This document shows positions 36,323 to 44,096 of a DNA stretch of 64,000 bases, in pieces. The DNA lies in the NCBI GenBank assembly GCA_966211305.1, contig CBIHPC010000010.1:7443-71442 (forward strand), written 5' to 3'. Source of the stretch: Niastella sp966211305. GTDB taxonomy: Bacteria; Bacteroidota; Bacteroidia; Chitinophagales; Chitinophagaceae. Both the position numbers and the translations under genes were made by a program. Numbering within the stretch: the stretch's first letter is position 1; each line of letters starts with the position of its first letter. Under the pieces are notes generated by a model. It was not told the origin of the DNA and searched no databases. It saw only the letters and a program-made list of their open reading frames with translations.

Positions 36323-36709
36323 ATGACCAATAAAATTACCAACACCACACCTCTTATTTACTCCTGCTCCGGATGTTCGAGTGCAGCGCAAATGGCCAAT
36401 TACCTGGCTATTCAATTGGATAGATCGGGCATTGCAGAAATGTCCTGTATTGCAGGTGTCGGAGGTAATGTAAAAAAACTGGTCAGGACAGCACTTTCCG
36501 GAAGGAAAATAATAACAATAGACGGCTGCCCTTTAGCCTGTTCCAAAGCATGCCTTTCAAATCACTCCATACAGCCCGACCTGGAAATTGAATTAACTCA
36601 AATGGGTGTAATAAAAAAGCAGCATGAGGATTTCGACACGATGCAGGCAACCGGAATATTGACCAATTTGAAAAAGATTATTCCTGAAAAATTTATCACA
36701 AACTTATAA
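36323..36709 (+). CDS. DGC-domain putative zinc/metal-binding protein
   Basis: 128 residues from the ATG (MTNKITNTTPLIYSCSGCSSAAQ); the longer TTG frame is not needed. The pattern YSCSGCSSA, a central MSCIAGVGG and IDGCPLACSKACL is that of the DGC family, named for its Asp-Gly-Cys motif, with five or more conserved cysteines. Members accompany denitrification and nitric-oxide defence genes in Bacteroidota. Their chemistry is not established. It is the first gene of a tight operon with a DUF2249 fragment, a membrane protein and a DUF59 protein. Confidence 0.88.
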   Translation: MTNKITNTTPLIYSCSGCSSAAQMANYLAIQLDRSGIAEMSCIAGVGGNVKKLVRTALSGRKIITIDGCPLACSKACLSNHSIQPDLEIELTQMGVIKKQHEDFDTMQATGILTNLKKIIPEKFITNL

Positions 36710-36723
36710 TCATCAATAAAATA

Positions 36724-36867
36724 ATGACTATGCAGACAATACAGGAAAATATATTGAATGTAACATTACTGGAACCAAGGCAAAAACATCCAACCATATT
36801 TGCCCGTTTTGATGCTTTAGACGAAGGACAAAGTCTCACCATACACAATGATCATGACCCCTTTTGA
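36724..36867 (+). pseudogene. Truncated DUF2249-like protein (N-terminal part only)
   Basis: 47 codons: MTMQTIQENILNVTLLEPRQ... then ARFDALDEGQSLTIHNDHDPF and stop. The end is the start of the DUF2249 signature (typically ...HDPxPL followed by ~30 more residues), so the domain is cut after HDP. The stop overlaps the TTG start of the next gene by 4 bp. A deletion fusing two genes is the simplest explanation. Confidence 0.6.
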
Positions 36868-37310
36868 TCTCGAAATACGATAATCCCAAAATACTGTGGG
36901 GAATCTATCTGCTCATAAATTCCGGCCTCCTGGCGTTTATCGTTACCTTTCTCAAAACGCTCCACTTGTTGCTATACCTGGTTCCTATTATCCTCATTGC
37001 CACAGCCATCCTGTTGTTTGCAGTGTACTGCAGAAACTCATACCTTGCGCGTATCCGCAGGCAGGTAGATGAGGAAATGAAAATATCTCTTCTGTCTGTT
37101 GCGATGATGCTATTGCCCCTGGTATTTTTGGTATTCATGATTGTTATGCTACTATTTTTTTCAGCCAATGTCCAGGTGGTATTAGCTTATGGTTTCACCA
37201 TCTTTTTCGGATGGCTCACAGCCATCATTTTAGTCTTGCTGATCGCTTGTGCTGTTCTATATAACATCAACGTATTTAAACTTTTCTTTCATAAAGAAGT
37301 TGTGTCATGA
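36864..37310 (+). CDS. Four-helix membrane protein, possibly 5'-truncated
   Basis: 148 residues starting at a TTG (ISKYDNPKILWGIY). Hydrophobic helices at ~10-30, 35-55, 75-100 and 110-140 (LWGIYLLINSGLLAFIVTFL; LYLVPIILIATAILLFAVY; LLPLVFLVFMIVMLLFF; WLTAIILVLLIACAVLY). The abrupt start with no ATG and the overlap with the truncated DUF2249 frame suggest it was once longer or has been brought under the upstream gene's translation. Function unknown; the neighbours point to nitrate/NO metabolism. Confidence 0.6.
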   Translation: MISKYDNPKILWGIYLLINSGLLAFIVTFLKTLHLLLYLVPIILIATAILLFAVYCRNSYLARIRRQVDEEMKISLLSVAMMLLPLVFLVFMIVMLLFFSANVQVVLAYGFTIFFGWLTAIILVLLIACAVLYNINVFKLFFHKEVVS

Positions 37311-37630
37311 ATTTTGCCGTCACTCTTACGGAAAACACCGCAGCGGCTCTTACCACCCTGTGCGAGGTGCTTGATCCTGAAGTAGGATTAAACGTAGTGG
37401 ATATGGGGTTGATATATCAACTGGATATTGATGAAGAATCAAAAAAGATATTTACATTAATGACTTTGAGTACGCAATTTTGTCCAATGGGTCATTCAAT
37501 AGTAGATGCCGTCACAAACCGGTTACCGATATCTTTTCCTGGCTATGATGTTCAGGTAATGGTAACATTCGACCCACCATGGAACGCCACAATGATCTCG
37601 AAAGAAGGCCAACTATTTTTAAATGAATAA
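37307..37630 (+). CDS. MIP18/DUF59 metal-sulfur cluster assembly factor
   Basis: 107 residues with the family pattern LCEVLDPEVGLNVVDMGLIYQLDID, the conserved Cys in STQFCPMGHSIVDAV and VMVTFDPPWNATMIS. SufT/PaaD-like proteins of this kind help load Fe-S clusters. The neighbouring nitrate reductase, dicluster protein and Rieske protein are natural clients. It overlaps the upstream membrane-protein stop by 4 bp (ATGA), so translation is coupled. Confidence 0.88.
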   Translation: MNFAVTLTENTAAALTTLCEVLDPEVGLNVVDMGLIYQLDIDEESKKIFTLMTLSTQFCPMGHSIVDAVTNRLPISFPGYDVQVMVTFDPPWNATMISKEGQLFLNE

Positions 37631-37641
37631 TTCGATAACAA

Positions 37642-37884
37642 CTAACCTCTGCGGCTTCGCGGCAGATAATACAGCAGCCCGCAATTGATAAAGAAAATAA
37701 CCAACGAACCTATAAATGCGGGAATGGCAATGCCTTTATGGTGTTCCAGAGCGTTATTTAGCCCATTGTACAGCAACCATACCTGTATGGTTACATTCAG
37801 GATCAGCAGCACTATGATGGCCAGCATCAGCGTGCTGGTCTTATTGGGGTGAGCCTGACTTTGTGCGCGGCGAAAAGTACTCAT
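37642..37884 (-). CDS. Small two-helix membrane protein (DUF6755-like)
   Basis: 80 residues: a polar N-terminus (RRAQSQAHPNKT), then two hydrophobic helices (LMLAIIVLLILNVTIQVWLLYNGL and IAIPAFIGSLVIFFINCGLLYYL) and a basic C-terminus. It is the last gene of the minus-strand nitrate reductase operon, 27 bp after the Rieske gene. It is probably a small subunit or assembly partner of the membrane complex. The family name is from memory. Confidence 0.7.
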   Translation of the reverse strand: MSTFRRAQSQAHPNKTSTLMLAIIVLLILNVTIQVWLLYNGLNNALEHHKGIAIPAFIGSLVIFFINCGLLYYLPRSRRG

Positions 37885-37911
37885 GGCATATTGATTTTAG
37901 TATCGCAGTTT

Positions 37912-38436
37912 TTAAGCTTCATCTTTTGCAGCAGCAACAAAGATGTCATTTCCATTTACCTGTACCTCCAGCCGGGGCAGCGGCCTTGGCGGCGGGCCCT
38001 GCAGCACTTCGCCGGTCATTGCATCGAACCAGCCGTTGTGGCAGGGACATTCAATTTTTCCGCTGCCTGGTTTATAAAATACGGCACATGACAGGTGGGT
38101 GCACTTTTGTTCATAAGCTTTGAACTCGCCGTTCTCGAGGTGTATAAGAATATAGGGCGTTGAACTTCCTGCCAGGACAAATGAACGCGTTCCGCCAACC
38201 GGCAATTCATCAACCCGGCATACCCGGTGATTGCCCTGTACTTTTTTGCCGGGGAAAAAAGCTGATTTTGCCGCCACGAATGCGCTTCCTGTGGCCAAAC
38301 CGCCCGATACCAGGCAAAGAAATTTTGCAAACTGCCTGCGGGAAACTTCGGTTGTCTCTGTTTGACTGATGGGAAACTCATTTTTCCAATCAAGGTTTTT
38401 CTCTTTATTATCAGACATAAAAGCTTTTGTATTCAA
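37912..38436 (-). CDS. Rieske [2Fe-2S] protein with twin-arginine-like leader
   Basis: 174 residues. VSRRQFAKFLCLVSGGLATGSAF is a Tat-like signal/anchor. The cluster-binding motifs are CTHLSC (first Cys-x-His pair) and CPCHNGWFD (second), followed by GPPPRPLP. It should sit on the periplasmic face of the inner membrane and pass electrons one at a time. In this operon it probably links the quinol-oxidising cytochrome b to the Fe-S protein and the molybdenum subunit, an arrangement different from classical NarGHI. Confidence 0.92.
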   Translation of the reverse strand: MNTKAFMSDNKEKNLDWKNEFPISQTETTEVSRRQFAKFLCLVSGGLATGSAFVAAKSAFFPGKKVQGNHRVCRVDELPVGGTRSFVLAGSSTPYILIHLENGEFKAYEQKCTHLSCAVFYKPGSGKIECPCHNGWFDAMTGEVLQGPPPRPLPRLEVQVNGNDIFVAAAKDEA

Positions 38437-38470
38437 TGATTACTATAAATTTATCCAGGGCATCAAATTA

Positions 38471-39049
38471 TCAGTCTACCTTAAGCATGGTCGATCCTGC
38501 CGGCATCATGATATTCACTTTGGTCTTTACTTCCAGTTTTCCAAACTGGAACGTATTTACCGGCACACTGTTGGGACGCATGTTACGCATTTCCTCACGG
38601 GTGCCATAATATAACGCCTGGCTGGGGCAAACGGTGGCACACATGGGTTTCTTGCCTGCGCTCGTGCGATCGTAACACATGTTGCACTTCATCATCATAT
38701 CGTATTTCTCTTCCTTGATGGGCACACCGAACGGACAGGCCATTACACAGTTTGAACATCCGATACACCGGGCGGAATTGGCAGTATGCACCACCCCAAA
38801 TTCATCTTTGCTGATAGCATCGGCCGGGCATACATTCGCGCACACTGGATCATCGCAATGCATACAAACCTGAACGGTGGTTTGTATGGTAACCGCGCGC
38901 TCGACATAGTTCACATGGATCATCGACTGCTGCCCATTGGTTTCACATTCCGCACAGGCAGCCTCACAGGCTTTGCAACCAATGCAACGCTGCATGTCAA
39001 CAAAAAATTCCATCTCCGTTTTATAATAAGAAGTATATGAGGTCACCAT
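38471..39049 (-). CDS. Four-cluster ferredoxin-type subunit (DmsB/NrfC-like)
   Basis: 192 residues from MVTSYTSYYKTEMEFFVD; the longer frame overlaps the upstream gene by 76 bp and is not needed. Four cysteine groups for [4Fe-4S] clusters are visible: CIGCKACEAAC, CMHCDDPVCANVCP, CIGCSNCVMACPFG and CNMCYDR...CATVCP. It is the electron-transfer subunit for the molybdenum enzyme encoded just upstream. There is no Tat signal of its own. Confidence 0.92.
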   Translation of the reverse strand: MVTSYTSYYKTEMEFFVDMQRCIGCKACEAACAECETNGQQSMIHVNYVERAVTIQTTVQVCMHCDDPVCANVCPADAISKDEFGVVHTANSARCIGCSNCVMACPFGVPIKEEKYDMMMKCNMCYDRTSAGKKPMCATVCPSQALYYGTREEMRNMRPNSVPVNTFQFGKLEVKTKVNIMMPAGSTMLKVD

Positions 39050-39075
39050 GCAATCGGTTTTGTTGTGAATGAATG

Positions 39076-41292
39076 TTATATACTGTCGAATGACGTTGCT
39101 TCCTGCGGTGATGGGGCCTGCTTTCCCAACGGTACCAATTGACAGGCACACACTTTAAATTCGGGTATTTTCGAAATGGGGTCCAGCGTTCCGGGTGTTA
39201 GCTGGTTGGCCGATTTCCGACCCGGCCAGTGATAGGGAATAAAGACCGTATCCCTGCGAATGGTTTCTACAATATTCGCCGGAAACTCCGCCTCTCCCCT
39301 GCGGGTTATTACTTTCACCAGTTCACGCTGCGTAATGCCATATTGAGCGGCCAGTTCGGGATGTATCTCCAGCAGTGGCTCGGGATATTGATTTACGAGT
39401 TTGCCTATGCGCCGCGTTTGCGTACCGCTTAAATATTGCGAAACAACGCGGCCGGTAGTCAGCACAACCGGGTATTCATAGTTCACCACTTCACCCGGAT
39501 CTTTATAAACTACAGGATTGAAATGAGCTTTGCCATCTGCCGTTGCAAATTTTTTATCTTCCCATAACCGGGGCGTACCAGGGTGATCTAATGAAGGGCA
39601 TGGCCAGAACACACCCATGTTAGCTTCTATTTTTTCGTAAGTGATACCATAATAATCAGCAGTACCTCCTTTCGATGCCAACCTTAGTTCATTGAAAATG
39701 TCTTCACTGCTGTTATACGAAAATTTATCACCGGCGCCCAAACGGCTGGCCAGTTCAAGAATGATGGCGGTATCGGTTCTCGCCTGCCCCGGCGGAGTAA
39801 CGGCCTGGCGAACACGGGTAACCCGGCCTTCTGCAGTTGTAACGGTTCCTTCTTCTTCTTCGTGCAGGGAACCGGGGAATATAATATCGGCGTGGCGTGC
39901 TGTTTCATTAAGGAAAAAATCGATGCAGGCATAAAATTCCAGCTTTTCAAATGCCTCGCGAACAAAATTGTTATTGGGCAACGACACCAGTGGATTGAAA
40001 CAAAGCGATAGCAGGCCTTTTATTTCACCGCGGTGAATAGCTTCTATCAGTTCATAGGCGGTATATCCGGCACCGGGCATTTCACTTTCCTCAATACCCC
40101 AAACTTCTGAGATGTACTTTCTATGCGCCGGGTTGGTAATATCGCGGTTACCCGGTAATTGATCACATTTGTGGCCATGCTCGCGGCCACCCTGGCCATT
40201 ACCCTGGCCGGTGATAGTGGCATAACCACAATAAGGTTTGCCTATCCGGCCGGTGGCCAGTACCAGGTTAATGCAGCCTAACACATTGTCAACCCCTTTT
40301 GAATGGTGCTCGATGCCTCTTGCGTGCAACAGAAAACTGGTTGCCGCTTTTCCCCACCATTCTGCTGCAAGGGCAATTTTTTCTTTGGCAATGCCGGTAA
40401 CCTGTTCAGCCCATTCCAGCGTATAATCATTTACCGCATCGATGGTTTGCTGAAAACCGGTTGTATGATTGTTGATGAATTCATGGTCAAGCATATCCAT
40501 TTCAGCCATATACCGGAGCATTGCGCCATACAACGCAGAATCGGTTCCCGGCCTTATATCCAGATGCAGATCAGCGGTGCGTGCCAGCGGTATCACTCTT
40601 GGATCAACTACAATCAGTTTGGCGCCATTGTCGCGCGCCTGCCAGATCCAATGGGTTAATGTGGGAAATGTTTCGCTTACATTGGCGCCGCAAACCATTA
40701 TGACTTCCGCATGTTTAAGGTCGCTGTAATTGTTGGAACCCCGGTCGAGCCCAAACGCTTTTTTATTACCGGCTCCGGCACTTACCATGCAAAGCCGGCC
40801 ATTGTAGTCGAGGTTACGGGTCTTCAGCGCCACACGGGCGAACTTGCCTACGAGATAACTTTTTTCATTGGTAATCGACACACCTGAAAGCATGGCAAAG
40901 GCATCCTTACCATAAGCCTGTTGAATACGTTTTATTTCAGCAACCGTTTTGCTCATCGAATGTTCCCAACTAACAGGTTTAAAACCTACACCTTCTACTC
41001 TTTGCAGCGGTTCAAGTAACCTGTCGGGATGATTATTTTGCAAATAGCGCTGCACACCCTTCGGACAAAGCCGGCCTTCATTAAATGGAAATTCCATCCA
41101 GGGATCGAAGCCTACAACCTTATTGCTTTTAACAAGCAGCTTGATGCCGCATTGCATGCCACAAAAGCAACAGTGCGTTTCAACCACTTTATCGGGTTCA
41201 TCTCGTCCTGTATAACCTTCCTGGGGAGCAAAATTTAAATGAGGACCAAATTGCTCAATGATCTTTTCTGCCGTAACGGGTAGTTTTGCCAT
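39076..41292 (-). CDS. Molybdopterin-dependent nitrate reductase, catalytic subunit (Nas/Nap-like)
   Basis: 738 residues. The N-terminal [4Fe-4S] motif is C41-x2-C44-x3-C48 with C77 (CPKG). The predicted Mo ligand is C169 in NGRLCMVSAGAG. The pterin-binding regions (GANVSETFPTLTHWIW, GRIGKPYCGYATITGQGNGQGGREHGHKCDQLPGNRD) and the C-terminal dinucleotide-binding fold (VVLTTGRVVSQYLSGTQTRR) match the NasA/NapA branch. No Tat motif is visible, so it is cytoplasmic. Its neighbours (Fe-S protein, Rieske, cytochrome b, NarK) point to respiratory rather than purely assimilatory nitrate reduction. Nitrate as substrate is inferred from family and context. Confidence 0.88.
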   Translation of the reverse strand: MAKLPVTAEKIIEQFGPHLNFAPQEGYTGRDEPDKVVETHCCFCGMQCGIKLLVKSNKVVGFDPWMEFPFNEGRLCPKGVQRYLQNNHPDRLLEPLQRVEGVGFKPVSWEHSMSKTVAEIKRIQQAYGKDAFAMLSGVSITNEKSYLVGKFARVALKTRNLDYNGRLCMVSAGAGNKKAFGLDRGSNNYSDLKHAEVIMVCGANVSETFPTLTHWIWQARDNGAKLIVVDPRVIPLARTADLHLDIRPGTDSALYGAMLRYMAEMDMLDHEFINNHTTGFQQTIDAVNDYTLEWAEQVTGIAKEKIALAAEWWGKAATSFLLHARGIEHHSKGVDNVLGCINLVLATGRIGKPYCGYATITGQGNGQGGREHGHKCDQLPGNRDITNPAHRKYISEVWGIEESEMPGAGYTAYELIEAIHRGEIKGLLSLCFNPLVSLPNNNFVREAFEKLEFYACIDFFLNETARHADIIFPGSLHEEEEGTVTTAEGRVTRVRQAVTPPGQARTDTAIILELASRLGAGDKFSYNSSEDIFNELRLASKGGTADYYGITYEKIEANMGVFWPCPSLDHPGTPRLWEDKKFATADGKAHFNPVVYKDPGEVVNYEYPVVLTTGRVVSQYLSGTQTRRIGKLVNQYPEPLLEIHPELAAQYGITQRELVKVITRRGEAEFPANIVETIRRDTVFIPYHWPGRKSANQLTPGTLDPISKIPEFKVCACQLVPLGKQAPSPQEATSFDSI

Positions 41293-41327
41293 GCTTAGTT
41301 ATTTCAAGCTACTTGTAATTGAATTTC

Positions 41328-42404
41328 TCATCCAAAGAACTTCCCACTTGCCTGGCGGGCTTCAAGGTGCGCTTTTGCCAGTGCCGATCTTTTTCCCTCG
41401 GGACTGAGATCAAGATGTGAGTTACCATCTTCCAGCGTAAAATCAAATCCCAGCTCTTTGGTAACTGTCTTCAGATCGTCGATATGCATTTGGGTGGCGA
41501 AGGGTTTATGCGTATGCGGACATATGGCCATCCCTTTCTTTTCCCCTTCTTTCTTATATAAATGGGCGCCGATCTGCGCGGGCCGTTGTATGATATGAAA
41601 GAATTTACCAAAGGGGATCCAGATCAGAAACAGGATGACTGTAACCGCGTGGGTAACCGCCATGAACTCATATGTTTTTCCTTTCAGGAATTCATAATCA
41701 TAGGTAAGCCCCAAACCGGTAACGGAAATAGCGATCAGCAATATTAAGGGCAGCCAATCGCCTTCAAAGGTTTGCGTGGCTATTTGACCGGCATGAGTCA
41801 GGCGACGGCGCATAAATAATAAACAACCGATGATCACCAGCCAGGAGCACCAGTTGAGGATATGAAAAATTAAAAACGCCACCCATGAGCCCAGCTTAAA
41901 CTCCATTACTTTAAAACCGAAAACATGGGCTTCATAATAATTGGTATCAGCCGGATTGATGCTGGTGGCCGGGTTCATCGTAAAATGTATCCAGCCCAGG
42001 GTGAGTGGTATCGTAACTGAAAAAGCCAGCAAACATCCGGTTGCCAGCAAAAAATGGCCCCACCATCTTGCTCTTCCCCTGGGATATATAAAACGTTGAA
42101 AAGCGATATTTCGAACAAGTTTTTGAACAGACAATCCGGCATATTGAACAAAGCTTTTTGAAAAAAGCAATTGCCATCCCCGTTTAAAATACATCCAGGT
42201 TGGCGGCCGTTGCAGCCACACACAATACCTGTATACGATCCCAAACAGGGCGAACACGGTTCCGAATAAATAGGCTATTAGAGCGGCATCAAAGTTCTGT
42301 AGCTTACGCGAACCATAAAATACCAGCGCCACAGTTATAACGCAGCAGCACAACGCAATGAGGAACGCTTTTTTATTAAGATGAAACTTCATAATATCAT
42401 ACAA
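41328..42404 (-). CDS. NarI-like cytochrome b membrane subunit
   Basis: 358 residues (354 from the Met of MKFHLNKKAF). About six hydrophobic helices: AFLIALCCCVITVALVFYG, IAYLFGTVFALFGIVYRYCVW, WGHFLLATGCLLAFSVTIPL, GSWVAFLIFHILNWCSWLVIIG, LPLILLIAISVTGLGLTY and FMAVTHAVTVILFLIWIPFGKFFHII. Histidines inside helices (WWGHFLL, IFHILN, THAV, FFHII) are placed like b-heme ligands. The soluble ~70-residue C-terminus includes ICPHTHKPF. It is the first gene of the operon and probably the quinol-oxidising anchor. Confidence 0.82.
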   Translation of the reverse strand: MYDIMKFHLNKKAFLIALCCCVITVALVFYGSRKLQNFDAALIAYLFGTVFALFGIVYRYCVWLQRPPTWMYFKRGWQLLFSKSFVQYAGLSVQKLVRNIAFQRFIYPRGRARWWGHFLLATGCLLAFSVTIPLTLGWIHFTMNPATSINPADTNYYEAHVFGFKVMEFKLGSWVAFLIFHILNWCSWLVIIGCLLFMRRRLTHAGQIATQTFEGDWLPLILLIAISVTGLGLTYDYEFLKGKTYEFMAVTHAVTVILFLIWIPFGKFFHIIQRPAQIGAHLYKKEGEKKGMAICPHTHKPFATQMHIDDLKTVTKELGFDFTLEDGNSHLDLSPEGKRSALAKAHLEARQASGKFFG

Positions 42405-42439
42405 TCATGTAAAAATATACAATATTCCATTTAAAAACA

Positions 42440-42451
42440 TGATATAAATCA
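42440..42451. promoter_or_regulatory. FNR/NNR-like box between the nitrate reductase and narK operons
   Basis: TGAT-ATAA-ATCA inside an 18-bp palindrome with arms ACATGAT and ATCATGT (42437-42454). It lies 36 bp from the cytochrome b start and 149 bp from narK. Confidence 0.65.
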
Positions 42452-42599
42452 TGTAATTTACCTGTAACTGATCATCTTTAAAGTTAGTACAGAAATTATT
42501 TTTGAGGAAATATTCCCAGGATCCAGGAAACCCATTATCCATAATGAAATTTTATTTCCACTTACCTGGAAAAAGTATTTACGTTTAAACGTTAACTAT

Positions 42600-44096
42600 A
42601 TGGCTGGCGATTCGCTTTCAATTGCACATCGGACCCTGTTTTTCAACACCCTGGCATTTGTTGCATGTTTTGCAGGCTGGATGCTGAATGGGGTATTGGT
42701 GACCTACCTGGTTGACGCAGGTATTTTTAATTGGGGACTTGTAGAGATAGGCTGGCTGTTAGGAGTACCGGTACTAACGGGGTCGGTGATGCGTTTGCCA
42801 ATGGGTATACTTACCGACCGTATCGGGGGCAAATGGGTATTTACCGCTTTACTGCTGGGTTGCTCAGTGCCTATGTTTCTTTTATCGACGGCGAATAGCT
42901 ACAGTGCATTTTTAATGCTGAGTTTTTTCTTTGGGCTGCTTGGCGCCAGTTTTTCCGTTGGCGTTGGGTTTACTTCGGTGTGGTACCCCAAAAACTGGCA
43001 GGGCCGGGCGCTTGGATTGTTCGGACTGGGTACGATAGGTTCCGCCTTTACTACCCTCTTTGCGCCTTCCCTGTTAAAAGTATTGACCAGTAACGGCGCC
43101 AACCCCGAAGGATGGCGGCAGTTACCCATCATTTATGCCGCTGTTTTAGCCATTATCGGAATTTTCTTCGTGCTATTCACAAAAAATAAAAAACCGGAAG
43201 CATCTGAAAAAACAATTCTTACTTTATTGAAGCCTTTAAAAAATGTGCGGGTATGGCGCTTCGGTTTGTATTACTTCCTGGTGTTTGGCTGTTTTGTTAC
43301 CTTCTCGCAGTGGCTGCTGCCGTATTTTGTAAATGTATATAATGTGAACCTCATCACCGCAGGATTTCTGGCTTCTGCATTTAGCCTGCCTGTAGGTTTG
43401 TTCAGGGCCGTAGGCGGATGGCTTTCCGATAAATATGGCGCACGCCGGGTAATGTATTGGGTGTTGGGCAGTTCTGTTGTATTGAGCTTTTTATTGATCA
43501 TTCCGCGCATGGAGATCTATTCGCCCGGTACAGGTATTATGGCAACCCATGCAGGCACAGTTACCCGGGTTTCAGATTCAGTTATCCAGGTTGATAACAA
43601 ACAATACCCTGTTATACAAAAGAGCCACAAATTTGATCACGTAGACAGAAAAGTAATGATCCTGCCTGCGAAAGATGTCTGGCAGGAACCGGTAGTAAAG
43701 CAGGGCGATAGAGTAACAAAAAAACAATTGCTGGCGCAGGGAACCACGATGATCTTTTTTAAAGCCAACATGTGGGTATTTGTGGTGATCATTATTTTGA
43801 TAGGCGCCTGTTGGGGTATTGGTACTGCCGCCGTATTCAAACATATACCCGAATATTTCCCGAAAGAAATAGGCGCAGTTGGCGGTATGGTAGGTATGAT
43901 CGGAGGGCTTGGCGGCTTCGCCGGACCTATTCTGTTTGGTTACCTGTTAACTGCAACGGGGTTATGGACAAGCTCCTGGATGTTGGTATGCCTTTTATCC
44001 TGCACCTGCCTTATATGGATGCACCAGGTGATCACCAACATGATGAAAAAGGAAGCACCTCAACTTGCCGATAAGTTTGAGAAAATTCCCAAATGA
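42600..44096 (+). CDS. narK: NarK-type nitrate/nitrite transporter with a soluble insertion
   Basis: 498 residues, 12-helix MFS. The nitrate-carrier pattern is visible in GVGFTSVWYPKNWQGRALGLFGLGTIG and, late, IPEYFPKEIGAVGGMVGMIGGLGGF. Between about residues 305 and 385 the last cytoplasmic or periplasmic loop region is interrupted by ~75 hydrophilic residues (ATHAGTVTRVSDSVIQVDN...VVKQGDRVTKKQLLAQGTT) that look like a lipoyl/hammerhead-type beta domain. It is divergent from the nitrate reductase operon and overlaps the next MFS gene by 4 bp. It should bring nitrate in or exchange nitrite. Confidence 0.88.
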   Translation: MAGDSLSIAHRTLFFNTLAFVACFAGWMLNGVLVTYLVDAGIFNWGLVEIGWLLGVPVLTGSVMRLPMGILTDRIGGKWVFTALLLGCSVPMFLLSTANSYSAFLMLSFFFGLLGASFSVGVGFTSVWYPKNWQGRALGLFGLGTIGSAFTTLFAPSLLKVLTSNGANPEGWRQLPIIYAAVLAIIGIFFVLFTKNKKPEASEKTILTLLKPLKNVRVWRFGLYYFLVFGCFVTFSQWLLPYFVNVYNVNLITAGFLASAFSLPVGLFRAVGGWLSDKYGARRVMYWVLGSSVVLSFLLIIPRMEIYSPGTGIMATHAGTVTRVSDSVIQVDNKQYPVIQKSHKFDHVDRKVMILPAKDVWQEPVVKQGDRVTKKQLLAQGTTMIFFKANMWVFVVIIILIGACWGIGTAAVFKHIPEYFPKEIGAVGGMVGMIGGLGGFAGPILFGYLLTATGLWTSSWMLVCLLSCTCLIWMHQVITNMMKKEAPQLADKFEKIPK

